A stretch of DNA of 64,000 nt, taken from an uncultured Collinsella sp. Lineage in GTDB: Bacteria; Actinomycetota; Coriobacteriia; Coriobacteriales; Coriobacteriaceae. The stretch covers positions 1 through 64,000 of the forward strand of contig UQKV01000006.1 of the NCBI GenBank assembly GCA_900541665.1, given 5' to 3'. The notes below the pieces were generated by a model. It saw nothing but the letters and a program-made list of their open reading frames with translations, was not told the origin of the DNA and did no database searches. The first letter of the stretch is position 1; each line of letters opens with the position of its first letter. The position numbers and the translations under genes are program-made. Below are positions 8,710-17,607 of this stretch, piece after piece.

Positions 8710-11700
8710 CTAGGCCCGCGGTACGATCGGGCGGTTAACTTTGGCTAGCATATCAGAAGCGCACGAATCGAGTGCCCAGCTCCGGAAAGCCGAGAACTCC
8801 ATGCGCGAGCGCAAGCCCTCCAAATAGCGAATTGACCTGCTCAATTGCACACGGCCGGGGTTTTCGGCCATCGCGATGCGACGGGTGTCGTCAAACCCCG
8901 AAACGCGACAGAAACCAAGCTCTTCGAAGATTCCCAGGCCGCTTTCCACCGAGCGCTCGTCGACCGGCGTGCGGGCATCGATGGCAAGGCACATCTGCGC
9001 GATGTCGATATCGCTCGCGCTAAACGAGTCGTCTCCGGTCTTGCCGCGGTTGGAGCGCCACATAGTCTGCAGCGCGCGATAGAGCGTGACGAGCTCGTCG
9101 CGCTCGGGCGCGTAGCAGTCGAGCAGGCGCTCGTTAATGCGAGCGTCACGCGACGAATAGAGCAAGTGAATCACGGCAGGTTGGCCGTCGCGACCGGCGC
9201 GTCCGCTCATCTGGTTAAATTCAATGCTGCCAAACGGCATGTGGTAGAGCACGACATGGCGAATATCGGGCAGGTTCACGCCCTCACCAAAGGCAGAGGT
9301 CGAAACGATGCAGCTGAGGCTTCCGTCACGAAACGCTTCCTCGACACGGCGACGATCGGAGCGCGCAAGCCCCGCGTTATAGAACGCGATGCGGGTCGCG
9401 CAATCGGGCACCCGCTTGCGCAGCGTCTTGGCAAGCGCCACGGACTGATCACGCGAGTTGACGTAGATGACGGTCTTCTCCCCCGTCGCCACGATTGACA
9501 CCAGGCGGTTCTCGCGGCTCGCAAGGTCTCGGTCATCCTCGAGCTGCAAGTTCTCGCGCACCGTCTCGTCGACCACCGTACGGGTAATCGGTAGAACGCG
9601 GGCGAGCTCGGCCACAACCGGAGCCGTTGCGGTGGCAGTCGCGGCCAGAACGACCGGGTCGCCCAGGGCCTTGAGGATATCGGGCATGTCGAGATAGGCG
9701 CTGCGGTCGCCGCCCTTGGCAAGACCGGCATGATGCGCCTCATCGATAACGACAAAACCGATGCGCCCCGAACGCGCAAAGCGGTCGCGGTGAATGGACA
9801 GGAACTCGGGCGTCGTGAGCACGATGCCGGTGCGGCCCGAAGCCAAGCCGGCAAACACGTCATCGCGCGCCGCCTCCACGGTCTCGCCGGTCAGCACGCC
9901 CACGCCAATGCCGAGCGCGGCCATCGTCGACGAGAGGTGATAGGCCTGGTCGGCAACGAGCGCGCGCAGCGGATAGACAAAGATGCTCGCACGCCCGCGA
10001 AGGACCGCCTCGCGCGCGGCATGCACATGGAAGATAAGCGACTTGCCGCGCCCCGTTCCCATAACGGCCAAGACGCTCTGGTGATCGGCCAGGGCATCGA
10101 GCGCCTCGACCTGCGCGCGGTGCGGCTGGTTCGAGCCGATAAAGCTATGGATAAGCGAGCGCGTGAGCTCGGTATAAGAAAGCTGGGCGAGCGTTTGGCG
10201 CTTGCGGGACTCCAGACGAAGACCGGCGTCCGCAGGCTCCACGCCGCGGCGAAGCTCACATACCGGGTCGTCAACGCTGGCCGCCGTGGTATCGCGGACC
10301 AAGACATCCTTGATCATGAGCTTGGGCTTCACGCGTCCCTGCCAATGCTCGGCCACGGCCTCGAACACCAAGTCGACGGCGCTGTCGCAATTGATGAGCC
10401 TATCGATCTGCGGCACGCGGAACATGATGGCCGGCACGCTCGCGGCGCCATCGGTCGCCACAAAGCGCATGTGCTCGCCGGTTTTGCCCACCACGGCGCG
10501 ATCGCACATCGTCACGCCCTCGGCGGCCAGAAGCGGCACCTTATTGCCTTGGCCAAACGGCTCAAGACGGGAGATTTGCTCGATGGTCTCAATATTCAGC
10601 TCGGAGAGGTCAACGGTGGCGGCAACCTCGTCGGTGTCCTCAAAGTCCTCGGCGGGAAGCTCCGATAGCACGGCCGAAAGGCGACGGCGGAACTCGTCGA
10701 GCTTGGACGCCTCGATGGTCACGCCCACCGCACCCGCATGTCCGCCGCGACGAATCAGCAGATCGGAGCAGCGCTCGACAGCGTCGAACAGGTTGACCTT
10801 GCCCACCGAGCGACCCGAACCGCGAGCGATACCGTTTTCGATCGAGAACAGCAGCGCCGGCACGTGATAGCGGTTGGTCAGACGGCTTGCCACGATGCCC
10901 TTGACGCCCTCGTGCCAGCCTTCGCCGCCCACAACGATCGCGCGCCCGCCGTCATAGGTCTCCTCGACCTTTGCCATGGCATCGCGCGTGAGCTCCGCCT
11001 CGATCTCACGGCGCTGGCGGTTGATTTCCTCGAGCTCAGCCGCCAGCGCGCTTGCTTCGATGGGATTGCGGGCAAGCAGCAGGTCGAGCGCCAGCTTGGG
11101 ATCGGCCATGCGGCCGGCAGCGTTTAAGCGGGGAATGAGCGAGAATGACAGGCCATCCGCCGTAATGCTCGAAAGGTCCGCCTTGGCAAGCGCGGCAAGC
11201 GCGATATAGCCGGGGCGAGCGGTTACGCGCATCTGCTGGATGCCCTCGGCAACCAGCGCGCGGTTCTCGGGCGTGAGCGGCATCATGTCGGACACGGTGC
11301 CCAGCGCCGCGACCTCGATTAGCGAACGCCAATACGACGGCTTGCCCAGGCGCTCACCCAGGACTTGCACCAGCTTGAGCGCCACACCAGCACCGGCAAG
11401 CTCGCGCGAGGGGCCCTCGTCCTCGAGCTTGGGGTCGGTCAGGGGCACACCCTGCGGCACCTGGTCGGAGGGCTCGTGATGGTCCGTGACCACCAAATCG
11501 ATCCCCAGGTCCTCCAAATAGGAAACCTCTTCCTTGGCGGCAATGCCGTTATCGACGGTCACGATCAGCTGGGGGCGAGCGAGCTCGTTAACGCGATCGA
11601 GTGCCGCGCGCGAAAGACCGTAGCCCTCATCAAAGCGATGCGGAATAAACGGCGTGACATCGGCGCCAAACGTGCGCAGCGCCTCGGTCAACAGGCAGGT

Positions 11701-11997
11701 CGACGTAATACCGTCAACGTCAAAATCGCCAAAGACTGCAATGTGCTCGTGGTTGCGAATAGCACGCTCGACGCGGTCGGCAACGACCGACATGCCCGGG
11801 ATAATGAGTGGGTCGGCCCAGTCGCGATCGAGCGAAGGCGTCAAAAACAATTGGCCCTCTTTGATGGAGTCAATGCCGTGCGCGACCATAATGCGCGCCA
11901 CCAGCCCGGGAATGCCCAGACCAGCCGAAAGCTCCTTTTCGAGCTCGGGGTTTTGCTGAGCGACCGCCCAGCGATGCGTCGTCTTAAGCGATGACAT
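8710..11997 (-). CDS. recJ: RecJ exonuclease fused to a RecQ-like DEAD/DEAH helicase
   Basis: About 1,095 residues. The N-terminal half is RecJ, a 5'-3' single-strand DNA exonuclease of the DHH superfamily, with FGDFDVDG near residue 90, VTVDNGIA, VVTDHHEPSD near 170, NAAGRM, then DHHA1 and OB-like segments to about 600. The C-terminal half is a superfamily 2 helicase, with Walker A GTGRGKS (Lys near 652), DEAH in VIDEAHH, ATATATA, and motif VI QMSGRAGRDGQ. Typical RecJ has about 550-800 residues, so the fused helicase is unusual. The start is an ATG after AGGGGTGGG; an upstream GTG lacks a good site. relA follows 15 bases later. Confidence 0.93.
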   Translation of the reverse strand: MSSLKTTHRWAVAQQNPELEKELSAGLGIPGLVARIMVAHGIDSIKEGQLFLTPSLDRDWADPLIIPGMSVVADRVERAIRNHEHIAVFGDFDVDGITSTCLLTEALRTFGADVTPFIPHRFDEGYGLSRAALDRVNELARPQLIVTVDNGIAAKEEVSYLEDLGIDLVVTDHHEPSDQVPQGVPLTDPKLEDEGPSRELAGAGVALKLVQVLGERLGKPSYWRSLIEVAALGTVSDMMPLTPENRALVAEGIQQMRVTARPGYIALAALAKADLSSITADGLSFSLIPRLNAAGRMADPKLALDLLLARNPIEASALAAELEEINRQRREIEAELTRDAMAKVEETYDGGRAIVVGGEGWHEGVKGIVASRLTNRYHVPALLFSIENGIARGSGRSVGKVNLFDAVERCSDLLIRRGGHAGAVGVTIEASKLDEFRRRLSAVLSELPAEDFEDTDEVAATVDLSELNIETIEQISRLEPFGQGNKVPLLAAEGVTMCDRAVVGKTGEHMRFVATDGAASVPAIMFRVPQIDRLINCDSAVDLVFEAVAEHWQGRVKPKLMIKDVLVRDTTAASVDDPVCELRRGVEPADAGLRLESRKRQTLAQLSYTELTRSLIHSFIGSNQPHRAQVEALDALADHQSVLAVMGTGRGKSLIFHVHAAREAVLRGRASIFVYPLRALVADQAYHLSSTMAALGIGVGVLTGETVEAARDDVFAGLASGRTGIVLTTPEFLSIHRDRFARSGRIGFVVIDEAHHAGLAKGGDRSAYLDMPDILKALGDPVVLAATATATAPVVAELARVLPITRTVVDETVRENLQLEDDRDLASRENRLVSIVATGEKTVIYVNSRDQSVALAKTLRKRVPDCATRIAFYNAGLARSDRRRVEEAFRDGSLSCIVSTSAFGEGVNLPDIRHVVLYHMPFGSIEFNQMSGRAGRDGQPAVIHLLYSSRDARINERLLDCYAPERDELVTLYRALQTMWRSNRGKTGDDSFSASDIDIAQMCLAIDARTPVDERSVESGLGIFEELGFCRVSGFDDTRRIAMAENPGRVQLSRSIRYLEGLRSRMEFSAFRSWALDSCASDMLAKVNRPIVPRA

Positions 11998-12105
11998 AGG
12001 CACCCACCCCTGATAGGGGCAGGTCGCCGCGATACCTCTCACGGTTCATAGCGATGAGTCCTCTGTGTATGCCCGCTTCGGCAGGCAGATCTGTTGAACG
12101 GATTT

Positions 12106-12111
12106 ATTATA
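12106..12111 (-). promoter_or_regulatory. -10 element TATAAT, likely recJ-relA promoter
   Basis: A perfect TATAAT on the minus strand lies about 110 bases before the recJ start; its -35 (GTTTT-like) is weak. Just upstream is the perfect palindrome CCGCGG-TGCG-CCGCGG (12135-12150), which could be an operator. Confidence 0.5.
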
Positions 12112-12271
12112 CCGTGCAGCGCGGACGCAAAACGCCGCGGTGCGCCGCGGTTTCGGCAAACGATGGCGGTAATGGCCTCGAAATAATCGAGCGTTTCAGC
12201 CGCACGGACGCATACGAGCGTCTAGCATATCCATACAAACGAGTTCGCGGATAAAGGGAGTCACGGGACAT

Positions 12272-13270
12272 ATGAAGCAATGGGCTGGACTGGGAAAGTT
12301 CCTCGCGGGGCATATGCAGATCATCGTTCCGATTTGCGTGGCGCTCGGCGTGCTCTTTCCCCAGCAGATCGGCGTGCTCAAGCCCATTGTTCCCGCCCTC
12401 TTCGCCTTTATGACGTTTCAGGGCGCGCTCAGCAACACTTTTCACCAGGTAGCCGAGGTGTTCCACCGTCCGCTGCACCTGATTCTGGCGCTGCTGGTCT
12501 CGGCAGTGCTTATTCCCATCGCGGCGTATGCCATAGGGTCACTCTTCTTTGGCTCCAACCCCAACCTTGTCTGCGGCATCGTGCTCGAGTACAGCGTGCC
12601 CGTGGCCGTCACCGCTTTTATGTGGATCAGCATGTTCGGCGGCAACGGCCCGCTCGCGCTCACCATCATCCTGACGTCCTCGGTTATCTCCCCTGTGACG
12701 ATTCCGCTCACGCTTAAGCTCTTGCTGGGTGCCACCGTCTCGATCGATGTGCCGAGCATGATACAAGACATGGCCTTTATGATCGCCATCCCCGCCGTGC
12801 TCGGCATCGTGATCAACGAGCTCACGCGTGGATGGGGACACGAGAAGCTCTCCCCCGTGCTCTCGCCCGCCTGCAAATTCATGATGATGGGCGTTATCGC
12901 CTCCAACTCCACCGCCATGAGCGAGTACGTGCTGCACATGAACGCGGTGCGCTTGGAAGTCGCCCTCTTTATTTTGGTCTTCGCCATCAGTGGCTTTGTC
13001 GTCGGTTTTCTGGTCGCCCATGCGCTGCATCTGCCATATAGCGAGACGACCACCATGTGCTTTACCTGCGGCATGCGTAACATCTCTTCGGGCGCCGTCA
13101 TCGCCACGCAGTACTTTCCGGGCGAAGTCGTGTTTCCCGTCATGTGCGGAACGCTGTTTCAGCAGGTACTCGCCTCGCTTATCGGGCATCTCTTTGAGCG
13201 TCTGACCGGCGAGGAGCGCGCCGCCCAGCGCAAGCGGGTCGAGGCCGGCCGCGATGCAATGGCGCGCTAA
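12272..13270 (+). CDS. Bile acid:sodium symporter (BASS) family transporter
   Basis: The 332-residue protein consists mostly of hydrophobic helices (about nine to ten). It has the BASS-family pattern: an early PALFAFMTFQGAL helix, a middle MMMGVIASNSTAM segment, and CFTCGMRNISSGAVIA near residue 265-285, which corresponds to the crossover sodium/substrate region. BASS members import organic anions such as bile acids, pantoate or keto acids with sodium; the substrate is not predictable here. A gut organism makes bile acids a natural but unproven guess. GGGAGTCACGGGACAT precedes the ATG. It is transcribed alone, divergently from recJ. Confidence 0.88.
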   Translation: MKQWAGLGKFLAGHMQIIVPICVALGVLFPQQIGVLKPIVPALFAFMTFQGALSNTFHQVAEVFHRPLHLILALLVSAVLIPIAAYAIGSLFFGSNPNLVCGIVLEYSVPVAVTAFMWISMFGGNGPLALTIILTSSVISPVTIPLTLKLLLGATVSIDVPSMIQDMAFMIAIPAVLGIVINELTRGWGHEKLSPVLSPACKFMMMGVIASNSTAMSEYVLHMNAVRLEVALFILVFAISGFVVGFLVAHALHLPYSETTTMCFTCGMRNISSGAVIATQYFPGEVVFPVMCGTLFQQVLASLIGHLFERLTGEERAAQRKRVEAGRDAMAR

Positions 13271-13297
13271 ACCGTCCGCAGTGTGCGGGCGCTCACT

Positions 13298-14098
13298 TTA
13301 CGATGTGAGCGCCTCCAGATGTGCGCGGAGTCGCTCCGCATCGACATCGAGCGTGGTCTCAGCATTGACCTGGGCCAAACGATAGCCGACAAAGTAGGGC
13401 GAAACCACCCAACGCGGCAGCGCCTTGGCAATGGTCCGACCGCCCAGGTGATAGAAGAACAGGTTGTACGACTCTGCGCGACCACCGTGGTGCTCGTTCA
13501 GGATATAGCGCAGAGCTACCTGGATCGCATCGGCGAAGAGATCCGCCTCGGCTTGGTCTCTCGTGTCATCGCTGGCGGCGATTCCCTGCGGGGCTGAAAC
13601 ATTGACCTCAAAGAACCCCATAATCGGTTCGGTTGAGATGTTGACCGAGATTCTCCCCTGTTGCCAGACATTGATGCCTTCGAAATTGGCAGAAGTCAGC
13701 GAAGTGTAGCCGTCTTCCTGCTCCAAACCCACAATCTGCATGTGCGGATGAACGAGACTACCGCCCGAGAGCGGACCCTTGTTCTTGTACATGAGCACAC
13801 TGCGATACTGCTGTGAATCGATCATCTGCTGCCAGCAACCCAGGGCAAACCGCATCACATGGTGGAGTTCATCCGGCTCATAGGTCACCAGGTCGGCATC
13901 GTGATCGGCCGACTCGATCAGCACGGTTTGACGGGTGGCGCGCAGGGTCTTGAACTTATTCTCGAGCCAAATGCAATCGCCATCACGGCGAATGATGTCG
14001 GTGAGCCCCTCCGTGTTGCAAAAGGGGCACGCGGTACCGGGGCGACGGTTGTCGTCGGGCTTGCCGCTCGCCTGCTGAACATCGAATACAAGCGCCAC
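13298..14098 (-). CDS. GalT-like HIT superfamily protein (DUF4931 type)
   Basis: The 266-residue protein has an N-terminal Cys24-x2-Cys27 pair (CPFCNTEG) and the motif HPHMQ at 117-121. This resembles the HPHGQ active-site motif of galactose-1-phosphate uridylyltransferase, where the second His is the nucleotidylated residue. It is shorter than GalT and best fits the DUF4931 relatives. A nucleotidyltransfer or hydrolase role is inferred, and the substrate is unknown. The start is GTG; its GGAGG lies inside the last codons of cutC, three bases upstream, so translation is probably coupled to cutC. Confidence 0.82.
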   Translation of the reverse strand: MALVFDVQQASGKPDDNRRPGTACPFCNTEGLTDIIRRDGDCIWLENKFKTLRATRQTVLIESADHDADLVTYEPDELHHVMRFALGCWQQMIDSQQYRSVLMYKNKGPLSGGSLVHPHMQIVGLEQEDGYTSLTSANFEGINVWQQGRISVNISTEPIMGFFEVNVSAPQGIAASDDTRDQAEADLFADAIQVALRYILNEHHGGRAESYNLFFYHLGGRTIAKALPRWVVSPYFVGYRLAQVNAETTLDVDAERLRAHLEALTS

Positions 14099-14101
14099 GG
14101 G

Positions 14102-14779
14102 CTACACCTCCAGCGGTACGATCCTTGTGCCATGGAGCTCGGAGACGCCCAGTGCCGCCGCCACGGTATCGCGGTTGGCCGTGGAAATGCCGCCGCCGGG
14201 AAGGATGGTCAAGCGGTCGCCCGCACACTCGATAAGACGCGACAGATGCTCCAGGTTGTCCTCGATCGGCGTGCCGGCGGCACCGCCGTGCGTCAGGATG
14301 CGTGTGATGCCGCAGTCGGCGAGTGTGTCAATCGCGTCGAGCTGAGCCTCGGGCGAGAGCTGGTCAAACGCCATGTGGAAGGTGATGTCGATGGGCTCAC
14401 GCTTGCATTCCTCGGTCGCGCAGCCCGCGGCCATCACGAGGGCGCCCAACGTAAGCTCGTCGAGCGCCCATCCGCCAGCGCAGGGCTTGCAGCAGCCAAA
14501 GACCAAGCCGTCAACGCCGGCGCTTACGGCAAGGCCCAGGTCCATCTCCATCATGCGCAGCTCGTCTTGGTTGTAATGAAAGTCACCGCCACGCGGGCGA
14601 ATCATGCACATCACTCGCGCGTCATGCTCGTGAGCATAGCTGACTGTAGCGCTGATAACGCCGGCAGAAGGCGTGGTGCCACCAACGGCAAGGTTGTCGC
14701 ACAGCTCGATACGCCTTGCACCGGCATCGATAGCCGCCGGCACCCGCTCAAAGTTCTCGGCACAAAACTCGTACAGCAT
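14102..14779 (-). CDS. cutC: CutC family protein (copper homeostasis/TIM barrel)
   Basis: The 225-residue protein begins MLYEFCAENFE with AGARRIELCDNLAVGGTTPS, the CutC signature. It continues with MIRPRGGDFHYNQDELRMM and the barrel strands ending in ILTHGGA. CutC was linked to copper tolerance in E. coli, but its biochemical activity is unclear. The start is the ATG at 14779 after GGGGGT; codons upstream overlap the inverted repeat and have no ribosome binding site. It forms a two-gene unit with the GalT-like gene. Confidence 0.93.
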   Translation of the reverse strand: MLYEFCAENFERVPAAIDAGARRIELCDNLAVGGTTPSAGVISATVSYAHEHDARVMCMIRPRGGDFHYNQDELRMMEMDLGLAVSAGVDGLVFGCCKPCAGGWALDELTLGALVMAAGCATEECKREPIDITFHMAFDQLSPEAQLDAIDTLADCGITRILTHGGAAGTPIEDNLEHLSRLIECAGDRLTILPGGGISTANRDTVAAALGVSELHGTRIVPLEV

Positions 14780-14837
14780 AGATAGACCCCCAAAGACAGC
14801 AGATGTTTTCCGACGGGCATTGTCACACATCCCCATG

Positions 14838-14906
14838 AAGTTGCGGTGGAATAGGGACTCTTTTGGCCTCTGGAGCCCGTATTCAGTCCCTATTTCACCG
14901 CAACTT
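14838..14906. repeat. 22-base inverted repeat upstream of cutC
   Basis: AAGTTGCGGTGgAATAGGGACT at 14838-14859 pairs with 14885-14906 with one mismatch across a 25-base spacer. It lies between cutC and the liv terminator. The arms hold the AGGGACT/AGTCCCT core seen in other long hairpins of this window. It is not a normal terminator, because the spacer is long. Confidence 0.75.
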
Positions 14907-14944
14907 AAAAAGGGGCGCTGACTGAGATAGTCAGCGCCCCTTTT
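14907..14944. terminator. Bidirectional terminator of the liv operon
   Basis: GGGGCGCTGACT-gagat-AGTCAGCGCCCC is flanked by A-run on the left and T-run on the right, so it works as a terminator in either direction. It lies 11 bases after the livF stop. Confidence 0.85.
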
Positions 14945-14954
14945 GTTAGGTGGG

Positions 14955-15668
14955 TTAGCCTCCGAGGTAGGCTTTGCGGACGTTGTCGTCATGCAGGAGC
15001 TCTTGGCCGGTGCCGGTCATGGTGATCTTGCCGGTCTCGAGCACGTAACCGCGTGTGGCGATGGAAAGCGCCATCTGCGCGTTTTGCTCGACCAGAAGCA
15101 CCGTGGTGCCGGCCTTGTGCAGGTCCTCGACAATCTGGAAGATCTGTTCGATCAGAATCGGTGCCAGACCCATGGAAGGCTCGTCGAGCATAAGCAGTTT
15201 GGGGTTACTCATAAGGGCGCGCCCCATAACGAGCATCTGCTGCTCGCCACCTGAAAGGGTGCCGGCGACCTGGCGACGACGTTCCTTCAGGCGCGGGAAC
15301 TGCTCGTAGACGCGCTCCAGGCCCGGAGCAATTGTGGACTTGGGCTGTGTATAGGCGCCCATCTCCAGGTTCTCCTCGACCGTCATCTGCAAAAAGGCGC
15401 GACGACCCTCGGGAACCTGAGCCAGGCCCTTACCAACCAGCTTATCAGCGGGCGTATGGGTAATGTCCTCGCCCATAAACTTGATGGAGCCGGTCTTGGA
15501 GCGCAGCAGGCCCGAGACGGTCTTGAGCGTTGTGGACTTGCCGGCACCGTTGGCACCAATCAAGGCCACGATCTCGCCCTCGTTAACGTTAAAGGAGATG
15601 TCCTTGATGGCGTGGATGGCGCCGTACCAGACGTTGATGTTGTAGACGGAAAGCATCGGCTCTGCCAT
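14955..15668 (-). CDS. livF: Branched-chain amino acid ABC transporter, ATP-binding protein LivF
   Basis: The 237-residue ABC ATPase has Walker A GANGAGKST near residue 38-46, LSGGEQQMLVMGRAL, and Walker B LLMLDEPSMGLAP. The ending and the YTQPK segment after the Q-loop fit LivF rather than LivG. With LivG it powers high-affinity uptake of leucine, isoleucine and valine through LivH/LivM. It starts directly after the livG stop and is the last gene of livK-H-M-G-F. Confidence 0.95.
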   Translation of the reverse strand: MAEPMLSVYNINVWYGAIHAIKDISFNVNEGEIVALIGANGAGKSTTLKTVSGLLRSKTGSIKFMGEDITHTPADKLVGKGLAQVPEGRRAFLQMTVEENLEMGAYTQPKSTIAPGLERVYEQFPRLKERRRQVAGTLSGGEQQMLVMGRALMSNPKLLMLDEPSMGLAPILIEQIFQIVEDLHKAGTTVLLVEQNAQMALSIATRGYVLETGKITMTGTGQELLHDDNVRKAYLGG

Positions 15669-16529
15669 TTAGTTCTCCCCCTTATCCTGCTTACCCAGAT
15701 ACGCCTCGATAACGGCGTCGTTGTTCTGGATTTCCCCCGCCGTACCCTTGGCGATAACCTTGCCAAAGTTAAGCACGCAGATGCCCTCGCAAATGTTCAT
15801 AACGAGCGACATATCATGCTCGATAAGCATGATGGCGATGCCGAAGGTGTCGCGAATCTTGACGATGTTCGCCATGAGCTCTGCGGTCTCGGACGGGTTC
15901 ATGCCGGCGGCAGGCTCGTCGAGCAGCAGCAGCTTGGGGTTAGTGGCAAGCGCGCGGACGATTTCCAGACGGCGCTGAGCGCCGTAAGGAAGCGAGCCGG
16001 CCTGTTCATTTGCCAGGTGCTCCATGTCAAAAATGGACAGCAGCTCCATGGCGCGCTCGTGGGCGGCCTTCTCGTGCTTCCAATACGTCGGCAGGCGCAG
16101 CACGCCCTCAAAGCCGGAGTAGCGCTCCTGGTTGTGCAGGCCGACCTTAACGTTGTCCTCCACCGTCATGGTGTTGAACAGACGGATGTTCTGGAACGTA
16201 CGGGCAATACCCATGCGGTTGACCTGGTAGACCGACTTGCCCGAAGTGTCCTCACCGTCGAGCAGGATGGTGCCGTGCGTAGGCTGGTACACCTTGGTGA
16301 GCAGGTTGAAGACCGTGGTCTTGCCGGCACCGTTGGGGCCGATGAGACCGGCAATCTCGGTCTTGCCGATGGTTAGGCTAAAGTCGTCGACCGCCTTAAG
16401 GCCGCCGAATTCAATGCCCAGGTGAATGCACTCGAGCGCCGGGCGCTGGCCCAGGTCGCGGTCGGGAACGATGGCGCCAGAAGGATACGGGACCATCTTG
16501 CCCTTGTTGAACTCAAACTTACTGGGCAT
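15669..16529 (-). CDS. livG: Branched-chain amino acid ABC transporter, ATP-binding protein LivG
   Basis: About 286 residues from MPSKFEF. Walker A GPNGAGKTT, a LivG-type insertion (YQPTHGTILLDGEDTSGKS), a signature region with YGAQRRLEIVRAL, Walker B LLLLDEPAAGMNP, and the C-terminal AYLGK are present. The ATG at 16529 overlaps the livM end and has GGAGGTGG in front of it. An upstream in-frame start would sit inside livM without a better site. Confidence 0.95.
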   Translation of the reverse strand: MPSKFEFNKGKMVPYPSGAIVPDRDLGQRPALECIHLGIEFGGLKAVDDFSLTIGKTEIAGLIGPNGAGKTTVFNLLTKVYQPTHGTILLDGEDTSGKSVYQVNRMGIARTFQNIRLFNTMTVEDNVKVGLHNQERYSGFEGVLRLPTYWKHEKAAHERAMELLSIFDMEHLANEQAGSLPYGAQRRLEIVRALATNPKLLLLDEPAAGMNPSETAELMANIVKIRDTFGIAIMLIEHDMSLVMNICEGICVLNFGKVIAKGTAGEIQNNDAVIEAYLGKQDKGEN

Positions 16530-17598
16530 CGGCTGCCACCTCCTTCTTGGAAGCAAAGCGGTCCTTGACGCGACCGAAGAACGCCTTAAGCTGCGGGTTG
16601 TTGGTAAAGATCATGACCAGGATCAGCACGATGGCGTAGATGAGCATGCGGTAGTCCGAGAACTGACGGAGCAGCTCGGGAAGCACCGTGAGCAACGCCG
16701 CCGCGATGACGGAACCGCGCATGTTGCCCAGGCCGCCCAGGACCACGAACACCAGGATGAGGATCGACGTGTTGAAATCGAACTTGGTGGCGGAGAGCTG
16801 CGAGAAGTTACCGCCGAAGAGAGCTCCGGCTGCACCGGCGAGGGCAGCGGAAACCACGAAGGCGATCATGCGGTACTCAGTGACGGAGATGCCTACGGAC
16901 TCGGCTGCAATCTTGTTATCGCGCACGGCCATAATGGCACGGCCGGTACGGCTGCGAACCAGGTTGAGCACGATCACGAGTGCGACCATGACCAGGATGG
17001 CACCGGCGAGGAAGGTCGAGTACGTCGACACGCCCGAGGCGCCCTGGGCGCCCTTGATGATGGCGGTGCCGTCCTCGAGCAGGTGCAGGTCGTCGATCGT
17101 AGAGTTGCCCGTGATGTTAAAGATCACGTGCAGGCCGCGGGAGTCGACGCCCACAATGAGGCAGGTGACGATCTCTTTGATGATCTCGCCAAAAGCCAGG
17201 GTCACGATGGCAAGATAGTCGCCGCTCAGGCGCAGGACCGGGATACCAATCAAGAAGCCCAGGATGGCGGCAGCGATGGCGCCGACCACGATGCTGATGA
17301 CAAGACGTATTGGATCGGAGGGAACGGCGCTCTCGAGGGCGACCGCGGTAACGATGCCCGTATAGGCGCCGACGCTCATAAAGCCCGCGTGGCCCAGCGA
17401 CAAGTCGCCCGCGATGCCGACGACGAGGTTGAGGGAAATGGCCATGACGATATAGGCCGTGATGGGAACCAGCTGACCGGCGATCATGCGCGGGATCATG
17501 TGGTTGGACTGCATAAAGAACACGATGGCGAAGGCCACGATGCACATGGCGTACGTGACAAAGTCGTGACGCGTCTGCTTGTCTTTAAGAAACTTCAT
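16519..17598 (-). CDS. livM: Branched-chain amino acid ABC transporter permease LivM
   Basis: This membrane protein of about 359 residues has eight or more hydrophobic helices. It carries the LivM/LivH hallmark NLVVGIAGDLSLGHAGFMSVGAYTG near residue 55-80 and the cytoplasmic EAA-like segment GRAIMAVRDNKIAAESVGI. It forms the substrate channel with LivH. The ATG at 17598 has AGGTGA before it; a GTG at 17607, directly after the livH stop, is an alternative start. It overlaps livG by 11 bases. Confidence 0.94.
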   Translation of the reverse strand: MKFLKDKQTRHDFVTYAMCIVAFAIVFFMQSNHMIPRMIAGQLVPITAYIVMAISLNLVVGIAGDLSLGHAGFMSVGAYTGIVTAVALESAVPSDPIRLVISIVVGAIAAAILGFLIGIPVLRLSGDYLAIVTLAFGEIIKEIVTCLIVGVDSRGLHVIFNITGNSTIDDLHLLEDGTAIIKGAQGASGVSTYSTFLAGAILVMVALVIVLNLVRSRTGRAIMAVRDNKIAAESVGISVTEYRMIAFVVSAALAGAAGALFGGNFSQLSATKFDFNTSILILVFVVLGGLGNMRGSVIAAALLTVLPELLRQFSDYRMLIYAIVLILVMIFTNNPQLKAFFGRVKDRFASKKEVAADAQ

Positions 17599-17607
17599 AA
17601 CGCTCAC

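Noticed and set aside
8694..8710. Possible frameshift joining recJ and helicase halves
   Set aside because: The frame is continuous through the whole gene with intact motifs on both sides and no internal start signal at the junction, so a real fusion is the simpler reading.
7264..8748. A 494-codon plus-strand frame opposite relA
   Set aside because: Shadow of relA codon use; there is no ribosome site or recognisable motif.
10202..10867. Plus-strand frames opposite the recJ-helicase gene
   Set aside because: Serine/arginine-rich shadows; the sense strand carries conserved RecJ and helicase motifs throughout.
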